Positions 27,045 through 36,029 of a DNA stretch of 64,000 nucleotides are shown piece after piece. The stretch spans positions 186,001 to 250,000 of the forward strand of contig NC_009368.1 of the NCBI RefSeq assembly GCF_000092065.1, written 5' to 3'. A program made the translations under genes and the position numbers. This DNA comes from Ostreococcus lucimarinus CCE9901. Its lineage: Eukaryota > Chlorophyta > Mamiellophyceae > Mamiellales > Bathycoccaceae. The notes under the pieces were generated by a model. That model saw only the letters and a program-made list of their open reading frames with translations, did no database searches and had not been told where the DNA came from. Position 1 is the first letter of the stretch, and each line of letters opens with the position of its first letter.

Positions 27045-29228
27045 CTAGTTAACTAAGTCGACGTCCACGATCACGGGGATGTGGTCTGATGGAAATTGCG
27101 CGTTTGGTAACGCGGTGTGCGCGAGGACGGCGGACATGTCGGGGAGCGGCGATGTGGCGCGCGACGCGAAATCGCTCGTCGAACACCACACGTAGTCCAA
27201 CGCGCCGACGAATCCGCCGACGTAATTCGTCCATTCGAGGAATCCACCGGCAGAGAACAGTGGTCGCGCGGTTCGCAAGTGTGCGCCACAGCCGATCGGG
27301 ACCGCGCTGGCGTCGGGGACGACGGATGAAGCGAGCGCGGCTTGCTTCGCCGAGACGGCGGCGAAGCCGTCATCCTGCGCTCGCTTAATATCACTAAACG
27401 CGCGACGAGCAATCACGTGGTCGTCGGCATCCATCGTTAACCCAGGCGCGAGTCCACTCTCGCGTCGAAGTGTGAATGCAGCGACGGCGTGACAGTTTTT
27501 CAACGTGCATCCGCATTTGACGTGCTTCTTCACGGCTGCGATTGCGTTTGCGTCGTCGCTCGATTTTTCGTCGCATTTACACGACGCGCCCCACTCTTTA
27601 TCCAGCGTACGAGCGCAAAGAGACATGAAAATACCTCGTTCTGCGAGCGCTCGTAACTCAAAGGTATTGGTGACTTCATCAAAGTTGCGATTGAATGTCT
27701 CGTATCCTGTACCATCGTCACAAATATAGAAGAGATCTCGAGCGGCGTCTCGCGATGACGTCCCGCCCCACCGAAATAGACTACCACGAACCCAATCCTC
27801 GTCACTCGCGGAAATCTCGCCTTTGGTGAGATATCTGATGACGCCATCTTCAGGCTCACCGTTAAAATCGCCGCACAATACGAGTGGATCGCCGGCGGCG
27901 AACGCCGTTGCCCGAGTCGTAAATTCGTGAGCTTGCAAGACTCGTAAGTGCATCGCCCCTGGGTGAAAAAATAAGTGAGTGTTACCGACGCACAACGACT
28001 TGCCGCTCGCGCGTACTTTCACGCGCGCGAGCTGCGCAATGGACGTGATCTTTTTGAGAGCCATAGCCAACTCTGCGTTATCGTCATCCGCGATCCAGCG
28101 CCGCAAAGCTTTGTCTCCGATTTCCGTGAGTTTGATCGCTTCTTCGCGCTCGATGCTTTCAAACTTGCTCAATGCGAAGAACATCGCGCATCCTTCCAAC
28201 GTCTGACCGCTCTTACCGACCCAATCTGTCGCGATATATCCGTTTGCAGTGAGTACGGGCACGAACAACGTTTCGTGGTACTTCTTGTCCACTTCTTGTA
28301 GCGCCACGACGTCGGCTTTTGATCGTAAGATATCTTCCAATACTAGCTGCAAGCGTCGTTCCACTTTAGCCAACGCCGTGTCAAAGTAAGGAAACATCGT
28401 TCCCCAAGTGTGCGCGTACGCATCGGCCAACACGTTGTACGTCATGATACGATAATCCGCCGACGTCTCGGCGCTCGGCTCCAACCGTCGCAACGCCTCC
28501 GACCGATCAACGCCCAGCCGCGTCACAACGTTCGTAAACTCAAACCTCTCGTCCAAAGCCTCAACCGCTAATCTTTTACCGAAATCCTCTTTTGTGGGCG
28601 TGTACACGCGCCCTTGGCCGACGATCTCGCCGTCCGCGTACCATCGCCAGTCGACTTCGTCGTGCTGGCAAAATTCCAATCCGTGCGCGGTCGCTGGAAG
28701 CGGATATCCCACCATGGCGTAGTCCACGCTCGAGCACCCCGCCATCTCCGGCGCATCTAATCGTACGAGATACGATATCCGCGTCTCGCAGTCATCGATC
28801 GTGAGGACGCTTCCCTCGGACCACGCTTCGGCGTGCGTAGCGCTCCCAGCCACCGGCGCCCCGTCGCGCTCGAGCGTCACCGTCGTGGTTCCAGAAGCCG
28901 TCTTTCCCCGCGCCAGCGTTTTCAATAAGCGCTGAAAACTCTTTTCTATCGGTTCCGCCGCGTCGCGATGCAGCGTCTTCGATGTGCCGTCGCGCATCGG
29001 CACTTTTATCGTCACGCGCTGCTTTTCGACAAATCTTTTGACGTCGACGTAAAGTTCGTCGCAGGGCGCGTCGGACATCGCGGACGAAGGCTTCGAACGC
29101 GCCGCGACGCGCGTTTGACGATGGCGCGAATCGGGGCGAGGGAGACGGGCGGTGACGAGGGATGCGCCTCGCGGCATTGACGAGCGCGCGAGTGCGGCGG
29201 CGGCTGGACTGGAGCGCCGTCTATTCAT
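27045..29228 (-). CDS. PDE12-like 2'-phosphodiesterase / CCR4-type EEP nuclease
   Basis: About 727 residues from the ATG at 29228. The C-terminal endonuclease/exonuclease/phosphatase domain has all its motifs: YRIMTYNVLADAYAHTWG, the metal-binding Glu in DVVALQEVDKKY, LCGDFNGEPEDGVIRYL and the terminal SDHIPVIVDV. The N-terminal half, with SVLTIDDCETRISYLVRLDAP and WRWYADGEIVGQG, corresponds to the region before the nuclease in PDE12, which degrades 2',5'-oligoadenylate and mitochondrial poly(A). An insert of about 140 residues between GDFNG and SDH contains a Cys cluster (CKCDEKSSDD, CGCTLKNC) that could bind metal. Only 30 bp separate the ATG from the stop of the upstream NRAMP gene; a start at 29177 is the alternative. 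Confidence 0.87.
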   Translation of the reverse strand: MNRRRSSPAAAALARSSMPRGASLVTARLPRPDSRHRQTRVAARSKPSSAMSDAPCDELYVDVKRFVEKQRVTIKVPMRDGTSKTLHRDAAEPIEKSFQRLLKTLARGKTASGTTTVTLERDGAPVAGSATHAEAWSEGSVLTIDDCETRISYLVRLDAPEMAGCSSVDYAMVGYPLPATAHGLEFCQHDEVDWRWYADGEIVGQGRVYTPTKEDFGKRLAVEALDERFEFTNVVTRLGVDRSEALRRLEPSAETSADYRIMTYNVLADAYAHTWGTMFPYFDTALAKVERRLQLVLEDILRSKADVVALQEVDKKYHETLFVPVLTANGYIATDWVGKSGQTLEGCAMFFALSKFESIEREEAIKLTEIGDKALRRWIADDDNAELAMALKKITSIAQLARVKVRASGKSLCVGNTHLFFHPGAMHLRVLQAHEFTTRATAFAAGDPLVLCGDFNGEPEDGVIRYLTKGEISASDEDWVRGSLFRWGGTSSRDAARDLFYICDDGTGYETFNRNFDEVTNTFELRALAERGIFMSLCARTLDKEWGASCKCDEKSSDDANAIAAVKKHVKCGCTLKNCHAVAAFTLRRESGLAPGLTMDADDHVIARRAFSDIKRAQDDGFAAVSAKQAALASSVVPDASAVPIGCGAHLRTARPLFSAGGFLEWTNYVGGFVGALDYVWCSTSDFASRATSPLPDMSAVLAHTALPNAQFPSDHIPVIVDVDLVN

Positions 29229-29258
29229 AATAAAAATAATCTCTATCACGTTTGCCCG

Positions 29259-30968
29259 TCAGAGCGAGTACACCGCGGCGGTGGCGGGATCCGGTAATAA
29301 GTCATCGTTGTTCCACATCGCGTCGTCGAGCTCTTCGTCGGATAAGTTGGCGTCGCCGGGACGCTTCATGCGAACCGACGTGCGCGCGCTCAGATTTTGA
29401 TGCACGGGTCGCAAGGTGAGGTAGAGGAGGGTCGCGATGTATACGCCGAGCATGCTGAAGATGATGAGACCTAAGAACACACCCGCGAAAGAGCCCCACA
29501 CGAGCTTAGACTCGACGATGGCCGTGGAGATCAAAATCACGTTGGCGCCGATGATTCCGCCGGAGAGCCAGATGGTGTAACGCAACCGCTTCGCCGACAC
29601 CGCCATGGGACCCATGATTCGCTCGCTCGCGGTGAACTTGATGAGGGGAATCAGCGCATACGGGAGCTGTATCGCTAAAATTGTTGATGATATCACGATC
29701 AAGGACTCGGAGTACTTATCGCCAGCGGCCAAAACGACGATTAAAGACGGCACGATGGCGCACATGCGCGTCACAAACGCTCGAAGCACCGGGTTGACAC
29801 GAAGCTCCAAGAACCCATCCATGACGAACTGACCGGCATACGTTCCAGTAATAGTGGAACTTTGCCCCGACGCGAGCAGCGCGGCGGCGAAGAAACCTTT
29901 CGCCGCCGTGCCGAGCACCTCCTTCAACATTTGCGGCGCGTACTGCAACGGACGCTCGCGCACCTGGCGCATTTCCTCCGGATCGGTCAAGTGCGCGTAA
30001 TTCGACGCCGCGACGATGACGACGGCGAAGTTGATGAACAACGACACCGAGAGCGCCATCCCAGACTCGACGATATTGTACTTGTACGCCATCCTCAGAC
30101 TCTTTTCGCCTAAACTAAACCCGCGGCTCAACACCAGAGCGCTGTGCAAGAATAAATTATGCGGCATCACCACGGCGCCGACGAGAGATACGGCGATATA
30201 CAGCGCCTTGCTTCCCGGCAATCGAGGCAACACAATCCCCGCCACCACAGAGGACGCTTTCGCGTCCACAAACGTGACTTCAGCCAAGAAACACAACGAC
30301 ATCACGCCGACGAGCGCCGCCATGAACGCCTCCAACTTTCGCACCCCGAACGACTGCAACCCCAAAAACACCATCGTCGACATCGACGTCAGCACCACTC
30401 CCACCCACGTGGGAATTCCAAATATCAATTTCAGCGCCAACGCCGTGCCGATGACCTCCGGAACATCGCTCGCGATGATCGCCAGTTCCGTCATCGCCCA
30501 CAGCGCGTACCGCGTCGGGTCCGGATACTCCTCCCGCATGCACCGCGCCAGGTCCCACCCCGTCGCCAGCGCCAGCCGTATCGTCAGACCTTGTATGTAC
30601 CACCCCCCCAGCGTCGCCCAGAGCAACACCCAGAGCAATTTATACCCGAACAGCGTTCCCGCCTGCAAGTCGCTCTCAAAGTTCCCCGGATCCACGTACG
30701 CGATGCACATCAAAAATCCCGGTCCCATGAACCGCCACAGCGTCTTCAGGTTGAACCGATGATCGTCGTCGTCCAGGCCCTCGATCTCGACCCCCGCCGC
30801 GGCGCGCCGCGCCCCGTCCTCGCCTTTCGCGCGCGCGCCGTCGCCGCGCGCGTGCCATCGCGTCCCCGTCCCCGCCGTCGTCGTCCCGCCGTCGTCGTCG
30901 CCCTCGTGCGACCGCGCGGCGCGCGCGGCGCCGTCGAGCACCGGCGCGTCGTCGCGGTCGTCCTCCAT
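29259..30968 (-). CDS. NRAMP: NRAMP divalent metal transporter
   Basis: A proton-coupled importer of Mn, Fe or similar divalent ions. The 569-residue protein has about 11 membrane segments. The TM1 metal site AYVDPGNFESDLQAG (DPGN) and the TM6 site AVVMPHNLFLHSALV (MPHN) are intact, as is the transport signature region near TIRLALATGWDLARCM. The N-terminal 60 residues are acidic and Gly/Thr-rich with no signal peptide, typical for vacuolar or plasma-membrane plant NRAMPs. The gene is divergent from LIN9 and tandem with the PDE12-like gene just downstream. Confidence 0.95.
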   Translation of the reverse strand: MEDDRDDAPVLDGAARAARSHEGDDDGGTTTAGTGTRWHARGDGARAKGEDGARRAAAGVEIEGLDDDDHRFNLKTLWRFMGPGFLMCIAYVDPGNFESDLQAGTLFGYKLLWVLLWATLGGWYIQGLTIRLALATGWDLARCMREEYPDPTRYALWAMTELAIIASDVPEVIGTALALKLIFGIPTWVGVVLTSMSTMVFLGLQSFGVRKLEAFMAALVGVMSLCFLAEVTFVDAKASSVVAGIVLPRLPGSKALYIAVSLVGAVVMPHNLFLHSALVLSRGFSLGEKSLRMAYKYNIVESGMALSVSLFINFAVVIVAASNYAHLTDPEEMRQVRERPLQYAPQMLKEVLGTAAKGFFAAALLASGQSSTITGTYAGQFVMDGFLELRVNPVLRAFVTRMCAIVPSLIVVLAAGDKYSESLIVISSTILAIQLPYALIPLIKFTASERIMGPMAVSAKRLRYTIWLSGGIIGANVILISTAIVESKLVWGSFAGVFLGLIIFSMLGVYIATLLYLTLRPVHQNLSARTSVRMKRPGDANLSDEELDDAMWNNDDLLPDPATAAVYSL

Positions 30969-31300
30969 CGCGCGCGCGCGTCGGCGCGCCGTCGCGGTGT
31001 CGCGCCGCGGTGTCGCGCCCGCGGTCTCGTCCCGAGCCTACAACACGGACGACTCGCACACCTCGACGCGCGCGACGCCGCCGCGCGACGCCGCACACGC
31101 GCGCGCGCCGCGCGCGGACCTCGCGCGCGACGTTCCTCGCGCGCGCGGCGTCCCGAAGCGCGCGCGCGATCGCGCGACGCGACGCGACGGCGACCGAACG
31201 CGATCGGTTCGCGCTTTGAATCGTCGCGACGACGACGATGTCGACGTCGCCGACGCGACGATCCTCGCGACGAGGCGCGCCGACGCCCGACGGCGAGACG
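30969..31300. promoter_or_regulatory. 332-bp intergenic region, NRAMP/LIN9 divergent promoters
   Basis: No gene is visible. The sequence is extremely CpG-rich (GCGCGCGC runs) near NRAMP and becomes less so towards LIN9, with GATCGCGCGAC and CGATCGGTTCGCG stretches. No clear TATA box or repeat was seen. Long open frames across it on both strands are a result of GC content. Confidence 0.5.
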
Positions 31301-33908
31301 ATGGACGATGGAGGCGGAATCGCGCGCGACGCGCGCGCGGCGGCGTCGCGGGCGAACGTGAAGGTGCGATTCGATTTCGGAAACCTTTTGAGAATTTGAA
31401 TTTCGGACGGCGACCGACGCCGAGCGGAGGCGCGCGCGGATCGAGGATCGAGCGAGGCGCGCGATCGGCGCGCGGCGGAGACGGCGGTGGACGACGGGCG
31501 CGAAAGCGCGGGCGCGATGGGGCGGCGCGCGGGAGGGATCGGACGGGCGGGGAAGACTGACGGCGACGCGCGCTCGAAATCGACAGGTCGAGACGGAGGA
31601 GGGGAAGGAGGACGCGCTGGGACGAGGACGGCGGGTGCGAACGGCGAAGCTCGAGACGGGGGACGATGGAAGGAACGGGAGCTCGACGCGCGCGGGGTCG
31701 TCGACGCCGAAACGGGGGAGTTCGGTGGAGAACGAGCCGGCGTCGAAGAGCGACGGGACGACGACGGTTTCGGCGTTGAGCGTGCTCGGCGTGCAGGCGC
31801 CGCGAGTCGTGGGTAAGCGAACGCCCAGGAAGCCGTCGAGCGCGTACGTTAACTTTGAAAATGCGGCGGAGGTTCTAGTTTCGCTGTCGCCGCAGATCAA
31901 CCGCGAAGCGGTTCGCGCGGCGCAGCAAAATAGCCCGAGTAGGAGCTACGCGACGAAGAGTCAAATCGCGGACTTGGCGTTGGGTAACGTGACGACGCCC
32001 AGACGAAAGCGCGCGCGGGCGTTGTTCCCGGATGAAGTGTTCACGACGAGCACGGCGAACGGTTCATCGCCCGCTAGAAGGAAGAAGCCGATGTCGGCGG
32101 CGGATGAAGACACGCTCTACGGCGCTCTAGACGGATTGATGACGCTCGCAGAGAACGTCGCGGCTCCATCGCCGCAACAGACGGATAGCATGAAGAAGAA
32201 ACGTAAGCAAGGTAGTGGACGACCGCGCGGCTCGTACGGGTCACCTTCACGCCACCTGCCGCCGTTACCGAAGTATGCGCTCAAGCCGACGCCGATGCCG
32301 GTCGGGAAGAAGATGTTGAAGATAAACAGGCCTCGGCGCCACGTTTCGCGCGAGATCGAATCTGTTGGTCTCGGCGCGGCGTCCTCACTCTTTCACGATC
32401 ATCGTCTGAGCGAAACGGCTGAGGCGACGACGACGACGCAAGGAGACAACCGGGCGCGTTTGCTCATCGGTGCGCACGATCCGTTGACGAGACGCTGGGC
32501 AAACGCCAACTTCTTCACCGCTGGTACGGACAAGGGCTGGTTTGAAGACAGTGGCTTCTCACGATGGTTGCAGCACATTGGTAAAGGCGATATGCGCGTC
32601 GCTACGCGCGAAGAATGGCAAAAAGTCCGTCGAAAATTACCAAAGACGAGACGCCTTTCGCTCAAATTTTTGAAGGACGAGCGTGTGGACTTGGAGTATT
32701 TCCGACACGCCGCGCGCGAGATGACAAACTTGAAATTGCACGGTACGGTTCTAACGGATGAGCTTAAGGCCTTAATGCTCAAGTGGACGGGTGGCGTTCC
32801 GGTCCCGTCGCCGCTCGAAGTCGGGCAAACGGTGTTGGCGGTGCATCCCCGATTCCATTCGCCGTACATAGGAAACATATTGATTGTCGAGCGCGCCACC
32901 TGTCGCGTACAATTTGCACGTCCAGAACTCGGTGTCGAGCTCGTCCGAGACATCGATATCATGCCAGTAGACGCCAACCAAGAAGAGATGGATCTGATTG
33001 CTGCGGGGACCGCGGAACAAATCGAAAACGAAGCCTTCAACGCTGGTTTCCGAGGAATTTACGATCCGCTGCCGGTGGTCGGTGGCGGTGGCCACGCCTA
33101 CGGCGCCGGCGTCGCAGTTGCCGCACAAATGCGTGAGATGGACGTCCGTTTGCTCAACGAAGCTCAACAAGCTCTCGAGCGCAAGCGCGAGCTCGTCGAT
33201 GCGTTGCGGATGAAGAATGACGCCGCGGAGGAGTTCAAAAAGAAACCAGAACGCGTCAAGCAAGCGGCGGAGACGAACGGCGAAGCGCTTAAATTCCAAC
33301 GAGAATACGCCGCCATCGTTCTCGCCTTGCGCGGCGCCAACGCGGAGTTGGAGGGTGCTTTAGTTCGCTTGCGGCAGCAACAGGGATATCACGACAAACC
33401 CCTCGGGTTGTGGCGGAAAATCAAGAGTCAGAATTTGGGCGACGGTCATCGCGCTCTCTCTCGATTCGCCCCACCATCCGCGACGCCGAGCTCGGACGAA
33501 CTCTACGCTTCGACGGCGGAAGACATCGTCGCCACCGCCGGCATGGGCGCTCGTCGCATCGTTTACCACGTGCAAACCACCACCAACGCCGGCGCCGAGA
33601 GCACGGCGACGCTCAATCCGAGTCTCCAGGAACCTCTCGGAACCGGCGCCACTAAGTCCGATCTCCCTCCCACCGCCGCCGACGTCGACGCCGAAAAGCT
33701 CAAAGTCACCCAGCTCGTCACCGCCATCGTCCAGGCCGCGCTCACCATCAAAGCCTGCGCCGACCGCGGCGCCAGCGCGAGCGTCCTCGACGCCTGCCTC
33801 CGCCGCGTTTCCGATTCCCTTCGCCCCGTCGCCGTGAGCAATCGCGCCGCTTTCGACGCCGTCGAGCGCGCTCTCAAAGACCTTCGCGACGTCTTTCTCA
33901 TCCGTTGA
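31301..33908 (+). CDS. LIN9: LIN9/ALY (always early) DIRP-domain protein
   Basis: LIN9 is the scaffold of the MuvB core that joins E2F/RB and MYB factors in cell-cycle transcription. The DIRP domain is clear (about residues 340-480): WFEDSGFSRWLQHIGKGDMR, REEWQKVRRKL, KTRRLSLKFLKDERVDLEYF. It is followed by LEVGQTVLAVHPRF and CRVQFARPELGVELVRDIDI, which match plant ALY proteins. The main exon (31587-33908) has no good ATG. I infer a 63-nt first exon (31301-31363, MDDGGGIARDARAAAS) ending at GTGCGA, and a 223-nt intron with an ACTGAC branch and CAG acceptor. This keeps phase 0 and gives about 794 residues. The N-terminal SANT region of plant ALYs is not seen. The long C-terminal helical part is typical. 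Confidence 0.87.
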
Positions 33909-34026
33909 CGCTTTTAACCACCACCCGCATCCCTGCGTCCCAATCCGCGCGCGCACCGTCAAAACGCGCCGCGCGCGCCGTCGCCGCGTCCGAGTCCCGC
34001 GAGAGCTAAAAGCGCGCGACGCCATC

Positions 34027-35205
34027 ATGCGCGCGAGCGTCGCTTCCGGCGCCGTCGCCGCCGCCGCGCGTCGCGCGTCGTTCCGGAATTCCGTCGACAA
34101 TTCAGTGGCGTCCCTGCGACGACCGAAGCGCGTCGCGACGAGCGCGCGTCGACGCCGATCGTCGACACCGCGCGCGCACCACGGACCGATGACCAATCTG
34201 CAGTTCACGCCGGACAGCGCGCTCGCGGGAGGGCTGATTTTGGGGTCGATGGTGGTGGCGAAGCGATTGAATTCGGGACGCAATTTGGGCGTGAGCGGGG
34301 ACACCAAGGCGTTCGCGCGAGGCGAGGGTCGAGCGACGAGCGCGGCGTTTTTGATCGGACTGCTCGCGGCGGGATACGCGGCACCGATGATTCTGGGCGC
34401 GCAGGCGGCGGTGCCGATGGTGGACGCGACGCGAGCCATCGCGGCGGGCGCGCTCGTCGGAGCGGGGAGCTCGCTCGGAGGCGGGTGCACGAGCGGACAC
34501 GGAATCTCTGGGATCGGACGATTGGACGTGCGAAGCGTGGCGTTCACGTGCGTGTTCATGGTCGTCGGTGCGATCACGGTCGCGGCGACGGGAACGATGG
34601 ATGAGTTACACGTGTCGCAAGCGACGAAGACGATCGACATGCTCGCGCGCTCGCCCGAGGCGAAAACGATTTTGTACGCCAAAATTTTCGCCGCCGGTGC
34701 GGCTGTCCAAGGCGTGCTCTACGCGCTCGCTAAGCGTGAGGGCGGAGGAATCACGGACGTCGTGAAGAAGCTCGAGCTCGTGAGCGAGTCCGTCGCCGGA
34801 CTGTTTTTCGGTCTCGGTCTCGTCGTGAGCGGGATGACGAATCCGGCGAAAGTCGCCGGTTTTCTCGCAGTCACCACTCAAGCTTTCGATCCGTCCTTGA
34901 TGTTCGTCATGGGCGGCGCGCTCGCCCTCGTGGTTGTTTCTATGTTCCTCGCGAAGAATGCCTTGGGCGTCTCTCGTCCGGCCATGGCGCGAGAGTTCTC
35001 GACTACTCCGAAGTACGTCGACAAGTCTGTTTTGATCGGAGGCGCGCTCTTCGGCGCTGGCTGGGGCTTGGGCGGCGTTTGCCCCGGCCCGGGCCTCGTC
35101 AATCTCGTTCTGAACTCCGGTCGCGAGATCACGCTCTGGTGCGTCGCGTACTTTGCCGCGCAAGCCGTCCAACAAAAGCTCTCCTCCCAGTACTCTCTCG
35201 AATAA
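34027..35205 (+). CDS. YeeE/YedE-family sulfur (thiosulfate-type) transporter, organelle-targeted
   Basis: A 392-residue membrane protein with about nine hydrophobic segments. Both family hallmarks are present: GGGCTSGHGISG with Cys154, and GWGLGGVCPGPGLVNL with Cys352. In bacterial YeeE/TsuA these conserved cysteines line the thiosulfate path. The first 55 residues are Arg/Ser/Ala-rich without acids, as in a plastid or mitochondrial leader, before MTNLQFTPDSALAGGL. This family is mainly bacterial, with scattered algal and fungal members, so an origin by transfer is plausible. Codon use looks like the neighbours, so any transfer is old. Transport of thiosulfate or another small sulfur compound is inferred from the family. 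Confidence 0.87.
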   Translation: MRASVASGAVAAAARRASFRNSVDNSVASLRRPKRVATSARRRRSSTPRAHHGPMTNLQFTPDSALAGGLILGSMVVAKRLNSGRNLGVSGDTKAFARGEGRATSAAFLIGLLAAGYAAPMILGAQAAVPMVDATRAIAAGALVGAGSSLGGGCTSGHGISGIGRLDVRSVAFTCVFMVVGAITVAATGTMDELHVSQATKTIDMLARSPEAKTILYAKIFAAGAAVQGVLYALAKREGGGITDVVKKLELVSESVAGLFFGLGLVVSGMTNPAKVAGFLAVTTQAFDPSLMFVMGGALALVVVSMFLAKNALGVSRPAMAREFSTTPKYVDKSVLIGGALFGAGWGLGGVCPGPGLVNLVLNSGREITLWCVAYFAAQAVQQKLSSQYSLE

Positions 35206-35283
35206 CCGCCGTCCCGCGGCTGCAATACCAAACTTCACAACGTACCCTCACACCCCCGCGCGCGCGGCGCCGTGCGATCAGCG

Positions 35284-35712
35284 ATGCTCTCGACGCGCGC
35301 GCGAGCGGCGCCGCCCTCCTTCGCGCGCGTCTCGAGCCGCTCGCGTCGCGCTCGCGTCCCCGCGGCGTCGCCGCGCGCCGTCGAGTTCGGCGCGCGGGAC
35401 ATCGCTTCCCTTCCTCGCGTCGCCGCGTCGTTCGCATCCGCCGGAAAACTAAAGTCGCCGGCGCCCCAGCGCGCGTCTCGCGACGTCAAAGCCCGCGGCG
35501 TGCCCGTTCTCTCGTCGCTTCCGCTCGTCGGCTGGGCGTTTTCGTCCCCAGTCGTGCTCGTGGTCTACGTTTTCGTCGCGATTAGGATGTATCTCGGCTA
35601 CGACAGGACCACGTTCGGAAGCGGCGTGCCCAAGATCGCCATGTGCGGCCTGTGGCCCGTCTTGGCCGCGCTATCGGCGTCGTTTCGCGAGAATTTAAAG
35701 CGCTCTTTGTAA
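35284..35712 (+). CDS. Small plastid-targeted single-span protein, unknown
   Basis: A 142-residue protein from the ATG at 35284. The first 40 residues (MLSTRARAAPPSFARVSSRS and following) are a typical chloroplast transit peptide, rich in Ser, Arg and Ala. A hydrophobic segment (SSPVVLVVYVFVAIRMYLGY) lies near residue 95. The C-terminus, SGVPKIAMCGLWPVLAALSA, may form a second half-membrane helix and ends basic. I recognise no family. It follows the YedE gene on the same strand, 78 bp after its stop. Confidence 0.55.
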   Translation: MLSTRARAAPPSFARVSSRSRRARVPAASPRAVEFGARDIASLPRVAASFASAGKLKSPAPQRASRDVKARGVPVLSSLPLVGWAFSSPVVLVVYVFVAIRMYLGYDRTTFGSGVPKIAMCGLWPVLAALSASFRENLKRSL

Positions 35713-36029
35713 GACTTGAGGATTTGAATGCGCCCGGGACAGGCGTCAGAACGCGACGCGACGTCGCGTCGTCGCGCGCGCGTCGTCGGACCCGCGCGCG
35801 CGCTCGAAGGCGGAAAAGACTCGCGCGCGCGATCGCGCGCGCTCGAACTCGCGCGAATCGCGACGCGCGCGTCGATAGGCGCGCGTGAACGTCGACGCGC
35901 GGTGACAGTTGCGTCGAGTAAATCGCCGCGCGGCGGCGCATGCGCCCTGGCCGATCGTCGCTCAGCGGACAGAGTTTGAACGAAGAACACCGCGCGCGCG
36001 CTCACGCGCGAGGGAGGACGTCGCTCGGG
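35713..36029. promoter_or_regulatory. 317-bp gap upstream of the MFS gene
   Basis: The first half is CpG-dense with CGCGCGCGTCG repeats. No RNA gene or repeat was recognised. An in-frame ATG at 35940 could extend the MFS protein by 30 Arg-rich residues, so the last 90 bp may be coding. Confidence 0.45.

Noticed and set aside
29205-29249. Start of the PDE12-like protein at 29249
   Set aside because: That codon is GTG; the first ATG in frame is at 29228.
30746-31900. 384-codon minus-strand frame over the NRAMP/LIN9 promoter
   Set aside because: Low-complexity Arg/Ser translation overlapping NRAMP coding sequence in another frame; a product of CpG-rich DNA.
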